Positions 1 to 8,157 of a stretch of 64,000 nucleotides of DNA are shown here, piece after piece (positions within the stretch are counted from its first letter, which is position 1; each line of letters opens with the position of its first letter). A program made the translations under genes and the position numbers. The stretch is from positions 496,001 to 560,000 of the forward strand of contig CAVQPS010000008.1 of the NCBI GenBank assembly GCA_963714795.1, read 5' to 3'. This DNA comes from DATIXJ01 sp963714795 (GTDB lineage: Bacteria; Bacteroidota; Ignavibacteria; UBA10030; SZUA-254). The notes below the pieces were generated by a model. The model had not been told where the DNA came from and did no database searches. It saw nothing but the letters and a program-made list of their open reading frames with translations.

Positions 1-8
1 GCCGCGCC

Positions 9-491
9 TCAACGACTGGAAAACCGTTCGAGTATGCGATCGATGATGGAGGTGGTCGAACGGTTCGGGATGAATTCAATCGTAGCGACAGTTCCCCCTG
101 CTTTTTCCACGATATCTTTTCCGACGATGGCATTCAGATTCCAATCAGCACCTTTGACAAGAATATCCGGTACGATGTCGGTAATGAGAGAGAGGGGCGT
201 GTCTTCGTCAAAGAGACAGACATAATCGACGGGAAGAAGATTGGACAGCACGAATGCCCGATCATTTTGATCAACAATCGGTCGTTTATCTCCTTTGATG
301 CGGTGAACCGAAGCGTCGGTATTCATGCCGACCACTAAAACGTCTCCGGCGGAACGCGCTTTGTGAAGATATTCAATGTGCCCGCGGTGAATAATGTCGA
401 ATACTCCGTTGGTAAATACAACTTTTTTGTTTTTCCGGCGCAGAGCGTCCCGTATTGATTTTAACTCTTCGCGGGTGACAACAGTTCCCAT
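9..491 (-). CDS. hldE2 (rfaE2): D-glycero-beta-D-manno-heptose 1-phosphate adenylyltransferase
   Basis: Activates heptose 1-phosphate with ATP to ADP-heptose in the cytoplasm, for the inner core of lipopolysaccharide. The 160-residue product is a lone nucleotidyltransferase domain: FTNGVFD at residues 26-32 followed by HRGH at 35-38 is the cytidylyltransferase-type phosphate-binding signature, and NRSTTSII near the C-terminus is the second family motif. The ATG at 491 is chosen because the family homology starts there; the open frame extends further upstream but that stretch overlaps the kinase gene and reads as its shadow. It lies 4 bases downstream of the heptose-7-phosphate kinase gene, so the two activities of E. 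coli HldE are separate proteins here. The stop codon is at 9-11. Confidence 0.95.
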   Translation of the reverse strand: MGTVVTREELKSIRDALRRKNKKVVFTNGVFDIIHRGHIEYLHKARSAGDVLVVGMNTDASVHRIKGDKRPIVDQNDRAFVLSNLLPVDYVCLFDEDTPLSLITDIVPDILVKGADWNLNAIVGKDIVEKAGGTVATIEFIPNRSTTSIIDRILERFSSR

Positions 492-495
492 GGAA

Positions 496-1512
496 TTATT
501 GTTTGGTTTCTGCAAACAGTTCTGCTTCGGCCACGACGTTTTTGCGGAGCTCCTCTTTGTTGATCGGTACGATACCGACATACCCGCACACAATACCTCC
601 GGCATGATTTGCCAGAGCGGCGGCTTCTTTGATCGATGCACCGCCGACCAGCGTCATGGTGAGCGTGGAAATGACCGTATCACCTGCCCCGGAAACATCG
701 GCAACGTTTCTTGCTTTGGTCGGCACATGCGAGACTTCCCCGCCGGGTTCAAACAACGACATGCCGTGCTCGCCCAACGTCAGGAGAACGTTGTGGGCGT
801 GTAATCGTTCCATCATTAACTTTCCCGCGTGAATGATTTCATCATCCGTACGCAGTCGTATGCCGAGAGCTTCTTCCGCTTCTTTCCGGTTTGGTTTGAA
901 CACCGTTACGGTATTGTATTCAAAAAAATTGTTGAATTTCGGATCGACGGTTACGGGCTTGTTCGTTTCGTTCGCCAGTGCGATGATTTGCCGGATTAAA
1001 TCTTTCACCACAACGCCTTTGTTGTAGTCTTCAATGATGATGCCGTCGATGGAATTGATGTTCAGACGAAGAACATCGATGATTTTTTTCTGGATCGTAT
1101 GTGAAATGTCTGCTTTTTGCTCACGGTCGATACGAACAACGTGCTGGCTGTGTGCGATGACCCTGGTCTTTACCGTGGTCGGGCGGGATGGATCGACAAC
1201 GACGCCTTCCGGCGCAAAATTGTTTTCACGGATAATATCGTACAATTGCTTTCCGCTGTTGTCCGCACCGATAACACCGACGAGCAAAGGTTCACCGCCG
1301 AGAGATTTAATGTTTCGTGCTACGTTTGCTGCTCCGCCGAGACGTGCCTGCTCCGTTTCCATGTCGATGACCGGTACGGGAGCTTCGGGAGATATCCGAC
1401 TGACACTGCCCCAGATATATCGATCGAGCATCAAATCTCCGATAACCGCAATCCGTTTCCCGGTCATCGAAGCGAATAATTCCTGCAAACGTTTTTCAGA
1501 AATAATTACCAC
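496..1512 (-). CDS. hldE1 (rfaE1): D-glycero-beta-D-manno-heptose-7-phosphate kinase
   Basis: Ribokinase/PfkB-family kinase that phosphorylates heptose 7-phosphate at C1 in ADP-heptose synthesis. About 338 residues. Visible motifs are the N-terminal VIGDLMLDRYIWG, the sugar-binding LGGAANVARN, and the C-terminal ADVSGAGDT anion hole with the catalytic Asp. Start choice: a TTG at 1533 would add seven residues, but AAGGAG at 1522-1527 lies exactly 9 bases before a GTG at 1512, so I take the GTG. A promoter at 1547-1578 fits that start. Probably one operon with hldE2, divergent from the methyltransferase gene. Confidence 0.93.
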   Translation of the reverse strand: MVIISEKRLQELFASMTGKRIAVIGDLMLDRYIWGSVSRISPEAPVPVIDMETEQARLGGAANVARNIKSLGGEPLLVGVIGADNSGKQLYDIIRENNFAPEGVVVDPSRPTTVKTRVIAHSQHVVRIDREQKADISHTIQKKIIDVLRLNINSIDGIIIEDYNKGVVVKDLIRQIIALANETNKPVTVDPKFNNFFEYNTVTVFKPNRKEAEEALGIRLRTDDEIIHAGKLMMERLHAHNVLLTLGEHGMSLFEPGGEVSHVPTKARNVADVSGAGDTVISTLTMTLVGGASIKEAAALANHAGGIVCGYVGIVPINKEELRKNVVAEAELFAETKQ

Positions 1513-1546
1513 GGAAAATATCTCCTTGTTCAACGTGTTTTCGCAG

Positions 1547-1578
1547 TCAATATAGGGAGAACCGCCATGAGAATCAAG
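1547..1578 (-). promoter_or_regulatory. Bacteroidetes-type promoter for hldE1-hldE2
   Basis: On the minus strand CTTG, 20 bases, then TATATTGA. This matches the NTTG-N20-TAnnTT pattern recurring through the window. It sits 35 bases upstream of the GTG start of hldE1. Confidence 0.6.
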
Positions 1579-1597
1579 TAGTTACGTGACATTAATT

Positions 1598-1629
1598 CTT
1601 GGAATTTCTTGCATGATTTTCTATATTGG
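1598..1629 (+). promoter_or_regulatory. Bacteroidetes-type promoter for the TrmH-family gene
   Basis: CTTG at 1598-1601, a 20-base spacer and TATATTGG at 1622-1629. It ends only 7 bases before the chosen ATG at 1637, implying a very short or absent leader. Confidence 0.55.
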
Positions 1630-1636
1630 CTGTGCC

Positions 1637-2437
1637 ATGAACCCGTTACCTCGCATACCGTCGTCCCGCCTTAAATCGTATCAAAAGCTGACGCAAAAAA
1701 AATACCGTGAGAGTGAACGGAAATTCATTATTGAAGGCGTTCACCTTGTCGAAGAGATTTTGAACACGGATTGGGACGTCGAAACCATTCTTGTCAGCGA
1801 AACCTTTCTGCCATCAAAGGAATTTTCCGGTATTCACAAGAAAGCACTTGGTAAGAAAATTCCCTTTTTCCTGGCGAGTGATCGTGAGGTTCGAACAGTG
1901 AGCGATGCGGTGACGACGCAGGGCATTATCGCTATTGTCGGTGAAAAGGAAACCGCTGAATTGTGGGACCGGATTTCGGCAAAATCTTTGGCAGAATCTC
2001 TGATTGTGATTCTCGATGGAATTTCCGATCCCGGGAATGTCGGGACGATTATACGAACGTGCGATTGGTTCGGTGTCGATGCCGTCGTTGTAGGAAATGC
2101 AAGCGTCGAATTATACAATCCGAAAGTCCTGCGTTCGTCCATGGGTTCGATTTTCCACCTTCCGGTGATTGTCGATGATCATCTTTCGCAAACAGTGGAA
2201 AAATTGAAGCAGCATCATTGGAAAATCGTTTCGACGGTAGTCAGCGGCGGTGCGAACTTGTCTCAAAAGTTCGCCATCGGTAAATATTGTCTCGTGTTTG
2301 GCAACGAATCGCATGGCGTTTCAAAAGAAATTCATTCTCTTGCCGATGTGAATCTCACCATTCCGAAATTCGGGCAAGCCGAATCTCTCAATGTCGCTGT
2401 TTCATGCGGTGTCATCCTTTCCCGGCTTACAATGTAA
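1637..2437 (+). CDS. TrmH/SpoU-family rRNA/tRNA 2'-O-ribose methyltransferase
   Basis: SPOUT-class RNA methyltransferase that moves a methyl group from S-adenosylmethionine to a ribose 2'-OH. 266 residues: an N-terminal substrate-binding domain (YRESERKFIIEGVHLVEEIL near 23-45) followed by the knotted catalytic domain with its three family motifs, DPGNVGTIIRT, LVFGNESHGVS and the C-terminal AESLNVAVSCGVIL. The ATG at 1637 is preferred over in-frame starts from 1586 because the extra residues are not family-like and overlap the promoter. The exact target nucleotide cannot be read from sequence. Confidence 0.88.
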   Translation: MNPLPRIPSSRLKSYQKLTQKKYRESERKFIIEGVHLVEEILNTDWDVETILVSETFLPSKEFSGIHKKALGKKIPFFLASDREVRTVSDAVTTQGIIAIVGEKETAELWDRISAKSLAESLIVILDGISDPGNVGTIIRTCDWFGVDAVVVGNASVELYNPKVLRSSMGSIFHLPVIVDDHLSQTVEKLKQHHWKIVSTVVSGGANLSQKFAIGKYCLVFGNESHGVSKEIHSLADVNLTIPKFGQAESLNVAVSCGVILSRLTM

Positions 2438-2454
2438 TTGAATCCCGAGATTCG

Positions 2455-2486
2455 TTTGCATTTCGTTCTGTTTTTTCCTACATTTT
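2455..2486 (+). promoter_or_regulatory. Bacteroidetes-type promoter for nuoABCDEF
   Basis: TTTG at 2455-2458, a 20-base spacer and TACATTTT at 2479-2486, 33 bases upstream of the nuoA ATG. No purine-rich ribosome-binding site precedes that ATG. Confidence 0.65.
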
Positions 2487-2519
2487 AGAGAATTCTGAAT
2501 AAATTTCATCGATATTTTC

Positions 2520-2876
2520 ATGCTTGAACAATACATTCCCATTGGTGTGATGATTCTGTTCGGTGCTGCGTTCGGCATCCTCATGTCGAAAGCAAGCGAA
2601 TGGCTCGGACCGAAAAATCCCACCGAAGTGAAACTCTCAACGTACGAGAGCGGCATGGAACCGATCCGCAATGCGCGCGAACGAGTTTCGGTGAAATATT
2701 ACATGGTGGCAATGCTGTTTATTGTGTTCGACATTGAAGTTGTATTCATGTATCCGTGGGCGGTCAATTACCGGCATCTGGGATTGTTCGGTCTGGTAGA
2801 GATGTTCGTATTTATTGTGATCCTTTTGTTCGGATATTTGTATTTGTGGAAGAAAGGTGCGTTAAAATGGAACTAG
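2520..2876 (+). CDS. nuoA: NADH-quinone oxidoreductase subunit A
   Basis: Small membrane subunit at the junction of the peripheral and membrane arms of complex I. 118 residues with three predicted transmembrane segments (about 5-25, 60-80 and 85-110). The matrix-loop motif ERVSVKYYMVAMLFIVFDIE carries the acidic residues typical of NuoA, and FMYPWA follows. First gene of the cluster, with a good promoter upstream. Its last 10 bases overlap the nuoB start, a normal coupling arrangement. Confidence 0.95.
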   Translation: MLEQYIPIGVMILFGAAFGILMSKASEWLGPKNPTEVKLSTYESGMEPIRNARERVSVKYYMVAMLFIVFDIEVVFMYPWAVNYRHLGLFGLVEMFVFIVILLFGYLYLWKKGALKWN

Positions 2877-3376
2877 AGCGCTCGGGCGACAGTTTTTTAA
2901 CGTCGAAGGTTGATGAAATTATCGGATGGGCGCGTAAAAATTCTCTCTGGCCGATGCCGATGGGAATTTCCTGCTGCGCCATAGAAATGATGTCGTTCGC
3001 AGGACCCCGATACGATGTTTCGCGTTTTGGCTCGGAAGCATTCCGGTTTTCTCCCCGGCAAAGTGATTTAATGATCGTTGCAGGAACGGTCACATACAAA
3101 ATGTCGCATGTCGTTCGAAAAATTTACGACCAGATGCCCGACCCGAAATGGGTCATAGCGATGGGTGCCTGTACGTCGAGTGGTGGAATGTATCGTTCCT
3201 ATTCCGTGGTTCAGGGAATCGATCAGTTTATTCCCGTTGATGTGTATGTCGCCGGTTGTCCGCCGCGACCGGACAATTTGCTGAAAGGTTTGATGGAAAT
3301 TCAAAAAAAGATTGCACGCGGTGAGAAACCGGGTCAATCGGAAAAAATCTATATTCAAGAATCTGTTGCCCGGTGA
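2867..3376 (+). CDS. nuoB: NADH-quinone oxidoreductase subunit B
   Basis: Carries iron-sulfur cluster N2, the last electron carrier before quinone in complex I. 169 residues. The tandem cysteines in GISCCAIEMM are at 36-37, and the remaining ligands are in MGACTSSGGMY and VAGCPPRPD, so the [4Fe-4S] set is complete. The ATG at 2867 is chosen over an in-frame upstream start at 2756 because homology begins at MELERSGDSF and the upstream part only shadows nuoA. It overlaps nuoA by 10 bases and touches nuoC. Confidence 0.96.
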   Translation: MELERSGDSFLTSKVDEIIGWARKNSLWPMPMGISCCAIEMMSFAGPRYDVSRFGSEAFRFSPRQSDLMIVAGTVTYKMSHVVRKIYDQMPDPKWVIAMGACTSSGGMYRSYSVVQGIDQFIPVDVYVAGCPPRPDNLLKGLMEIQKKIARGEKPGQSEKIYIQESVAR

Positions 3377-3858
3377 TGAAAGATAGTATCGTTCAAAAAA
3401 TTACGGCGCAGTTTCCTTCTTCCATCGTTTCGGTCAATGAATATCGCGGTGAGTTGACCATCGTCGTGAAGAAACAGGATATTGCAAAAATATGTTCGAT
3501 GTTGAAAGATGATAACGATCTTCTTTTCGACTCGATGAGAGATTTATGCGGCGCCGATTATCACCGGCCGGATGAGCGGTTCGAAGTTATTTATAATCTC
3601 TATTCTTTGAAAAATCATTTTCGTCTCCGCTTGAAAGTACGTGTCGAGGAACAGGATCTGCATGTACCGACGGTCACCGGTGTCTGGAAAACTGCAAACT
3701 GGCACGAGCGTGAAACATACGATATGTTTGGCATTCTTTTCGATGGCCATCCCGACTTGCGGCGCATCTATATGCCGGAACAGTTTGAGCATTATCCTCT
3801 CCGCAAAGATTTTCCATTGATGGGAATTCCCGGATCGCTTTCGCTTCCTCACAAATAA
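3376..3858 (+). CDS. nuoC: NADH-quinone oxidoreductase subunit C
   Basis: The 30-kDa-type peripheral subunit of complex I. 160 residues. The family signature is present as WHERETYDMFGI followed by YPLRKDFPL near the C-terminus. The start is the ATG inside the nuoB stop (TGATG), which implies coupled translation; a GTG one codon earlier is possible. It is separate from nuoD, not fused as in enterobacteria. Confidence 0.93.
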   Translation: MKDSIVQKITAQFPSSIVSVNEYRGELTIVVKKQDIAKICSMLKDDNDLLFDSMRDLCGADYHRPDERFEVIYNLYSLKNHFRLRLKVRVEEQDLHVPTVTGVWKTANWHERETYDMFGILFDGHPDLRRIYMPEQFEHYPLRKDFPLMGIPGSLSLPHK

Positions 3859-3875
3859 CCCAACAATGCTATCCT

Positions 3876-5126
3876 ATGAATTCGGCCCCGATCGATTCGA
3901 AAGATAAAATTCTTTACGCTCTTGAAAATCAGGATACGACCGTCACCTTCGACGATCCTCTTGAGAACGAAATGGTTCTCAATATGGGTCCGCAACATCC
4001 CGCCACGCACGGTGTACTTCGCCTGCTCGTGCGGCTTGACGGAGAAACGATTGTTTCTGCCGTTCCCGATCTCGGTTATCTGCATCGCGGATATGAAAAG
4101 CTCGCGGAGAATATGAGTTATCATGAATTTATTCCTCATACCGACCGTCTCGATTACCTCTCGCCTTTGGCAAATAATGTTGCCTATGTACTCGCCGTCG
4201 AAAAGCTTGCCGGTATCGAGGTAACACCGCGTGCGCAATATATTCGTGTGATCTGTTGTGAACTTGCCCGTTTAGCATCGCATCTTGTCTGGATCGGCAC
4301 CATGGCAATGGATGTCGGCGCCGTGACAGTGTTGCTGTGGGGATTCCGTGAACGCGAAAAAATTCAGGACATCTGGGATCTGCTGACCGGCGTACGCTTT
4401 ACGACAAGTTTTACCCGCGTCGGCGGGTTGGCGCAGGATATTTCTCCCGAAACAATTTCAGCAATTAAAACATTTCTTGAACAATTTCCGGCGAGTCTTG
4501 ATGAATGCGAAAATGTTTTAATTAAAAATCGGATTTTCATCGATCGGTGTGAAGGAATCGGGTATCTTTCGAAAGAAGACACGATTAATTACGGCGTGAC
4601 GGGCCCGCTTCTTCGTGCTGCCGGTGTCGATCACGATCTCCGGCGCGATCAACCGTATCTTGTCTATGACCAGCTCGAATTCGATGTGCCGGTATATTAT
4701 GACTGCGACGTGCTTTCCCGTTTTTATGTCCGTATCGCGGAAATGAGAGAAAGTTATCGTATTCTCCGGCAGGCACTTGAACGTCTTCCGTCCGGTCCGA
4801 TCAATACCGGCAATCCAAAACGCATTCTTCCCAAGAAAGAGCGCACCTATGGAAAAATGGAAGAGTTGATTCACGATTTCATGCTGGTGAACTTCGGCAT
4901 CAACCCGCCCATCGGTGAAGTGTATCAGGCAATCGAAGCTTCGAAAGGTGAACTGGGGTTTTATATCGTGAGCCATGGTGAAGGTTATCCGTGGCGGCTG
5001 AAAATTCGTTCACCGTCATTTGTCAATCTTCAGGCGCTTCCCCCGATGCTGAAGGGGGGAATGATTTCCGACGTTGTTGCCGTCATCGGGAGTATGGATC
5101 CGGTGATGGGTGAGGCAGATAAATAA
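3876..5126 (+). CDS. nuoD: NADH-quinone oxidoreductase subunit D
   Basis: The 49-kDa-type subunit, which forms the quinone-binding cavity together with NuoB. 416 residues, normal for a free-standing NuoD. Visible are NMGPQHPATHGVLR near residue 36, the RGYEKLAE segment, the central GVTGPLLRAAGV and the C-terminal MDPVMGEADK, all typical. It lies 17 bases after nuoC. The frame is intact. Confidence 0.96.
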   Translation: MNSAPIDSKDKILYALENQDTTVTFDDPLENEMVLNMGPQHPATHGVLRLLVRLDGETIVSAVPDLGYLHRGYEKLAENMSYHEFIPHTDRLDYLSPLANNVAYVLAVEKLAGIEVTPRAQYIRVICCELARLASHLVWIGTMAMDVGAVTVLLWGFREREKIQDIWDLLTGVRFTTSFTRVGGLAQDISPETISAIKTFLEQFPASLDECENVLIKNRIFIDRCEGIGYLSKEDTINYGVTGPLLRAAGVDHDLRRDQPYLVYDQLEFDVPVYYDCDVLSRFYVRIAEMRESYRILRQALERLPSGPINTGNPKRILPKKERTYGKMEELIHDFMLVNFGINPPIGEVYQAIEASKGELGFYIVSHGEGYPWRLKIRSPSFVNLQALPPMLKGGMISDVVAVIGSMDPVMGEADK

Positions 5127-5149
5127 CATTCTGAGCCAAAGATAATTCA

Positions 5150-5614
5150 ATGCTATCACAACAGAATTTAGCAAAGCTCGAAGAGCTGAAAAAAAAATAT
5201 CCGACGACAAAATCGTTGACGCTTCCTGTTCTCTGGATGGTTCAGGAAGAGCACGGCTGGATTTCCACGGAAGCGATGAAGTATGTTGCCGATTTGCTTC
5301 ACCTTCCCGTGCGTCACGTTTACGGCGTCGTTACGTTTTATACGATGTTCAACGTCAAACCTGTCGGGAAGTATCATCTGCAGGTCTGTACGAATATTTC
5401 GTGCCAGCTTCTCGGCAGTGAAAAAATCTCGGAACATGTTTGCAAAAAATTGAATATTAAACTCGGTGAAACCACACCCGATCAGCGGTTCACTGTGACG
5501 GAGGTTGAATGCCTCGGTTCCTGCGGCACAGCGCCGATGATGCAGGTGAATGAACGCTATTATGAAAATCTTACGGTCGAAAAAATCGATATGCTTCTGG
5601 AAGAATTCAAATAA
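5150..5614 (+). CDS. nuoE: NADH-quinone oxidoreductase subunit E
   Basis: The 24-kDa-type subunit of the NADH dehydrogenase module, holding a thioredoxin-fold [2Fe-2S] cluster (N1a). 154 residues. The four ligands are Cys80 and Cys85 (VCTNISCQLLG) and Cys121 and Cys125 (CLGSCGTAP). It sits 23 bases after nuoD and 5 bases before nuoF. Confidence 0.95.
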   Translation: MLSQQNLAKLEELKKKYPTTKSLTLPVLWMVQEEHGWISTEAMKYVADLLHLPVRHVYGVVTFYTMFNVKPVGKYHLQVCTNISCQLLGSEKISEHVCKKLNIKLGETTPDQRFTVTEVECLGSCGTAPMMQVNERYYENLTVEKIDMLLEEFK

Positions 5615-5619
5615 ATCCT

Positions 5620-6925
5620 ATGACTGACAGTACCGAAAAATTGATTCTTCCCGATATTCCCGATCTTCATCGTCTTGAAGTATACGAACAACATGGCGGT
5701 TATCAGGCGTTAAGGAAAGCGCTGGGGATGCAGCCCGAAGCAGTGACGGATGAAGTGAAACGATCGAATCTTCGCGGACGCGGCGGCGCATGTTTTCCGA
5801 CCGGATTGAAATGGACATTCATGCCGAAGCAATCGGCAAAACCGAAATACCTCTGCGCAAACGGCGATGAATCGGAACCGGGAACATTTAAGGACCGGCA
5901 AATTTTTGAATGCAATCCGCATCTTTTCGTTGAAGGTTCGGTTATTGCCGCTTACGCGATGGGAATTACAACGGTCTATGTGTATGTGCGCGGCGAATAT
6001 GGAACGTGGATCAAGCTTCTGCAAAAAGCGGTCGACGATGCATACGCGAAAGGATATATCGGAAAAAATATTCTCGGCGGAAACTTCGGTACGGACATTG
6101 TGATTTATAAAGGTGCCGGTGCGTACATTTGCGGCGAAGAATCCGCTTTGATGAATTCGATTGAAGGTGATCGCGGCTATCCACGCGTGAAACCTCCGTT
6201 CCCTGCACAATACGGTTTGTGGGGATGTCCGACGACCATCAACAATATTGAAACGCTTTCCAATGTTCCTGTCATTATCAACAAGGGAGCCGATTGGTTC
6301 TCGAAAATCGGTGCACCGAAACAACCCGGTACTTTGCTGTTCGGTATCAGCGGACATGTCAATAAACCCGGCGTGTACGAAGCGCCGACGGGAACTTTAT
6401 TGACCGATCTGATCTATACGTTTGCCGGCGGTGTTAAAGGGAATAAAAAAATCAAAGCAGTTATTCCGGGCGGTTCATCGACAAACTGGTTGAGGGGTGA
6501 AGAGCTCGAAAATGTCCGCATGGATGCCGATTCCCTGAAAGCTGTCGGAACTTCGATCGGTACCGGTGGTGTGATTGTGATGGATGAAGATACGGATGTA
6601 CTGAAAGTTATCACGCGCATTACGCATTTTTATCATCATGAATCGTGCGGGCAGTGTACACCGTGCCGTGAAGGATGCGGGTGGATGGAAAAAATCTTAA
6701 AACGATTTTTGGCGGGAGACGGTACGATCGGAAGATATCGACCTTTTGCTGGATGTTGCCAATAATATCGAAGGCAATACGATCTGTGCGCTTGGTGATG
6801 CGGCCGCGTGGCCCGTGCAAAGCGTGATTAAGAAATTTCGCAGTGAATTTGAAACGCGCGCAAGAAAAAATCCTGCCGCGGTTGCATATGTTCCGCCTCC
6901 TCATCTGGTCGGTGCGATACATTAA
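5620..6925 (+). CDS. nuoF: NADH-quinone oxidoreductase subunit F, frameshifted near the C-terminus
   Basis: The 51-kDa-type subunit, which binds FMN and NADH and holds cluster N3. The first frame shows the FMN/NADH regions GRGGACFPTG and GAGAYICGEESALM and the cluster motif SCGQCTPCREG, then ends at 6765 after 381 residues with an unrelated tail. From about 6725 the next frame supplies the missing end: SEDIDLLLDVANNIEGNT, then ICALGD with the fourth cluster cysteine, ending at 6925. Removing one base between about 6705 and 6727 gives a normal 434-residue protein. It is therefore probably one gene with a one-base insertion. It ends head-to-head with the next gene, overlapping by 4 bases. Confidence 0.9.
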
Positions 6926-7343
6926 TTATCGCCCCGCGCCCCTTCCGTAATCCATGTCTGCAGTCCGGTTATTTGATTTTGTGTCAGAGCGGGAGAACCC
7001 ACCGGCGGCATTGCGGGAGGACTTTTCCCGTCGATTGTCAAAACAAGTAAACTCTGATCCGGCGATCCCGGTACAATAATCCCTAATTTGTTGATAGCAT
7101 GCAGATAGGTGTCCAATGAATATTGAAGTGTTGCGAACGTTTCCGGTCCGTGGCATGCATTGTTCTGCCCGCCGCATCCCTGGTTGAAGAGCGGTTGTAC
7201 CTGCTTGCTGTAGCTGACACCGGAACTCGGGAAAACGATCTGTGATAAACCCGGCCCGTTGATCGTGTCTTTACAAGACCATGCATTCCAGAGGAGCAAG
7301 GAAAAATGCCAAGGCTCAAAAAGATAACGATGATTTTTTTCAT
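6922..7343 (-). CDS. Small haem-domain-like lipoprotein, frameshifted in its signal peptide
   Basis: Probably an exported protein with a planctomycete-type cytochrome c domain. The body shows QVQPLFNQGCGGQNNACHG, IIVPGSPDQSLLVL, PPAMPPVG and a final WITEGARGDN, the usual layout of that domain. The cysteine pair is CX6CH rather than CXXCH, so covalent haem is uncertain. The ATG at 7343 overlaps the previous stop as ATGA and starts a signal peptide, MKKIIVIFLSLGIF, in another frame. Adding one T to the five-T run (7302-7306 on the plus strand) joins it to SLLLWNAWSC, with a plausible lipobox cysteine. The repaired length is 140 residues. Confidence 0.6.
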
Positions 7344-8011
7344 TTCACTGCCTCCGGAACATAATAGATGTTCTTTCCGATTTGACCGAATAAATGATAC
7401 CGCACAACGAGTGCATAGAATGTCGTAAAAAATATTCCTACTATAAAAAATAACAATCCCACGACGGCAAAAATTCCTACGCCCATGCCGAGCAGTATCG
7501 CAATCAGTGTGTCCTGCCAATGCTTGCTGAATAAAAGAATAATGTTCCCGACGTCCAGTCCTTCACGGATTTTTTCATGTTCGGCGAATTTGACCGAAAT
7601 AATTGGTGAAAGAAGACTGATGAGGAGAGAATATCCAATAAGAAATACGACCAACATAAGCTCCATACCCCATTCCGTTAAAATTCTCGGTGTTCCGGGG
7701 ATGTCGAGGTTTTGAACGACGAGAAGAAGGACGACCGGAATTAAGACTAAAAAAACAGGGATATAATAAATGAGCAACGTGACCAGGTATTTAAAACCGA
7801 GAATAAATTTCACGCCGACATCTTTCCATTCGGGCAATGGATATTGTTCTCCGCGCCGCACCCGTTGTTGAATTTCAATACAATATCCATACAAAACCGG
7901 AATTCCTATCAGAAAAAAAGAGAGGAAAATAAATATCCCGCCAATCATAAATTTTGAGAACCAGTTTGGATCTTTAAACGGAAATGTGAACGCATCACCG
8001 AAATTATTCAT
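7340..8011 (-). CDS. DUF4013-like integral membrane protein
   Basis: 223 residues with about five hydrophobic segments (roughly 20-45, 70-110, 120-150, 165-205). The N-terminal FTFPFKDPNWFSKFMIGG and the recurring ...G..F..GY pattern resemble DUF4013 membrane proteins, whose function is unknown. It is first in a two-gene unit with the haem-domain lipoprotein, which starts within its stop codon. A promoter lies 37 bases upstream. The family name is from memory of the pattern, not a search. Confidence 0.7.
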   Translation of the reverse strand: MNNFGDAFTFPFKDPNWFSKFMIGGIFIFLSFFLIGIPVLYGYCIEIQQRVRRGEQYPLPEWKDVGVKFILGFKYLVTLLIYYIPVFLVLIPVVLLLVVQNLDIPGTPRILTEWGMELMLVVFLIGYSLLISLLSPIISVKFAEHEKIREGLDVGNIILLFSKHWQDTLIAILLGMGVGIFAVVGLLFFIVGIFFTTFYALVVRYHLFGQIGKNIYYVPEAVK

Positions 8012-8047
8012 TGTATTAACGCTGATTAAAAACGATTATTACATTCC

Positions 8048-8079
8048 GAAAGGTAGGAAATATTCTCATGGGGGGCAAA
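8048..8079 (-). promoter_or_regulatory. Bacteroidetes-type promoter for the DUF4013-like gene
   Basis: On the minus strand TTTG, exactly 20 bases, then TACCTTTC, about 37 bases upstream of the ATG at 8011. Confidence 0.65.
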
Positions 8080-8157
8080 TCGTACAATCCGTTGCACAAT
8101 CACCGTTTCCTCGGAAAAAATCAATAGAGAAATTCAAGTTGCAAACCTAAACCAATT

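Noticed and set aside
34..804. Plus-strand open frames over hldE2 and hldE1
   Set aside because: They lie opposite strongly conserved enzymes, have no family character and no ribosome-binding site.
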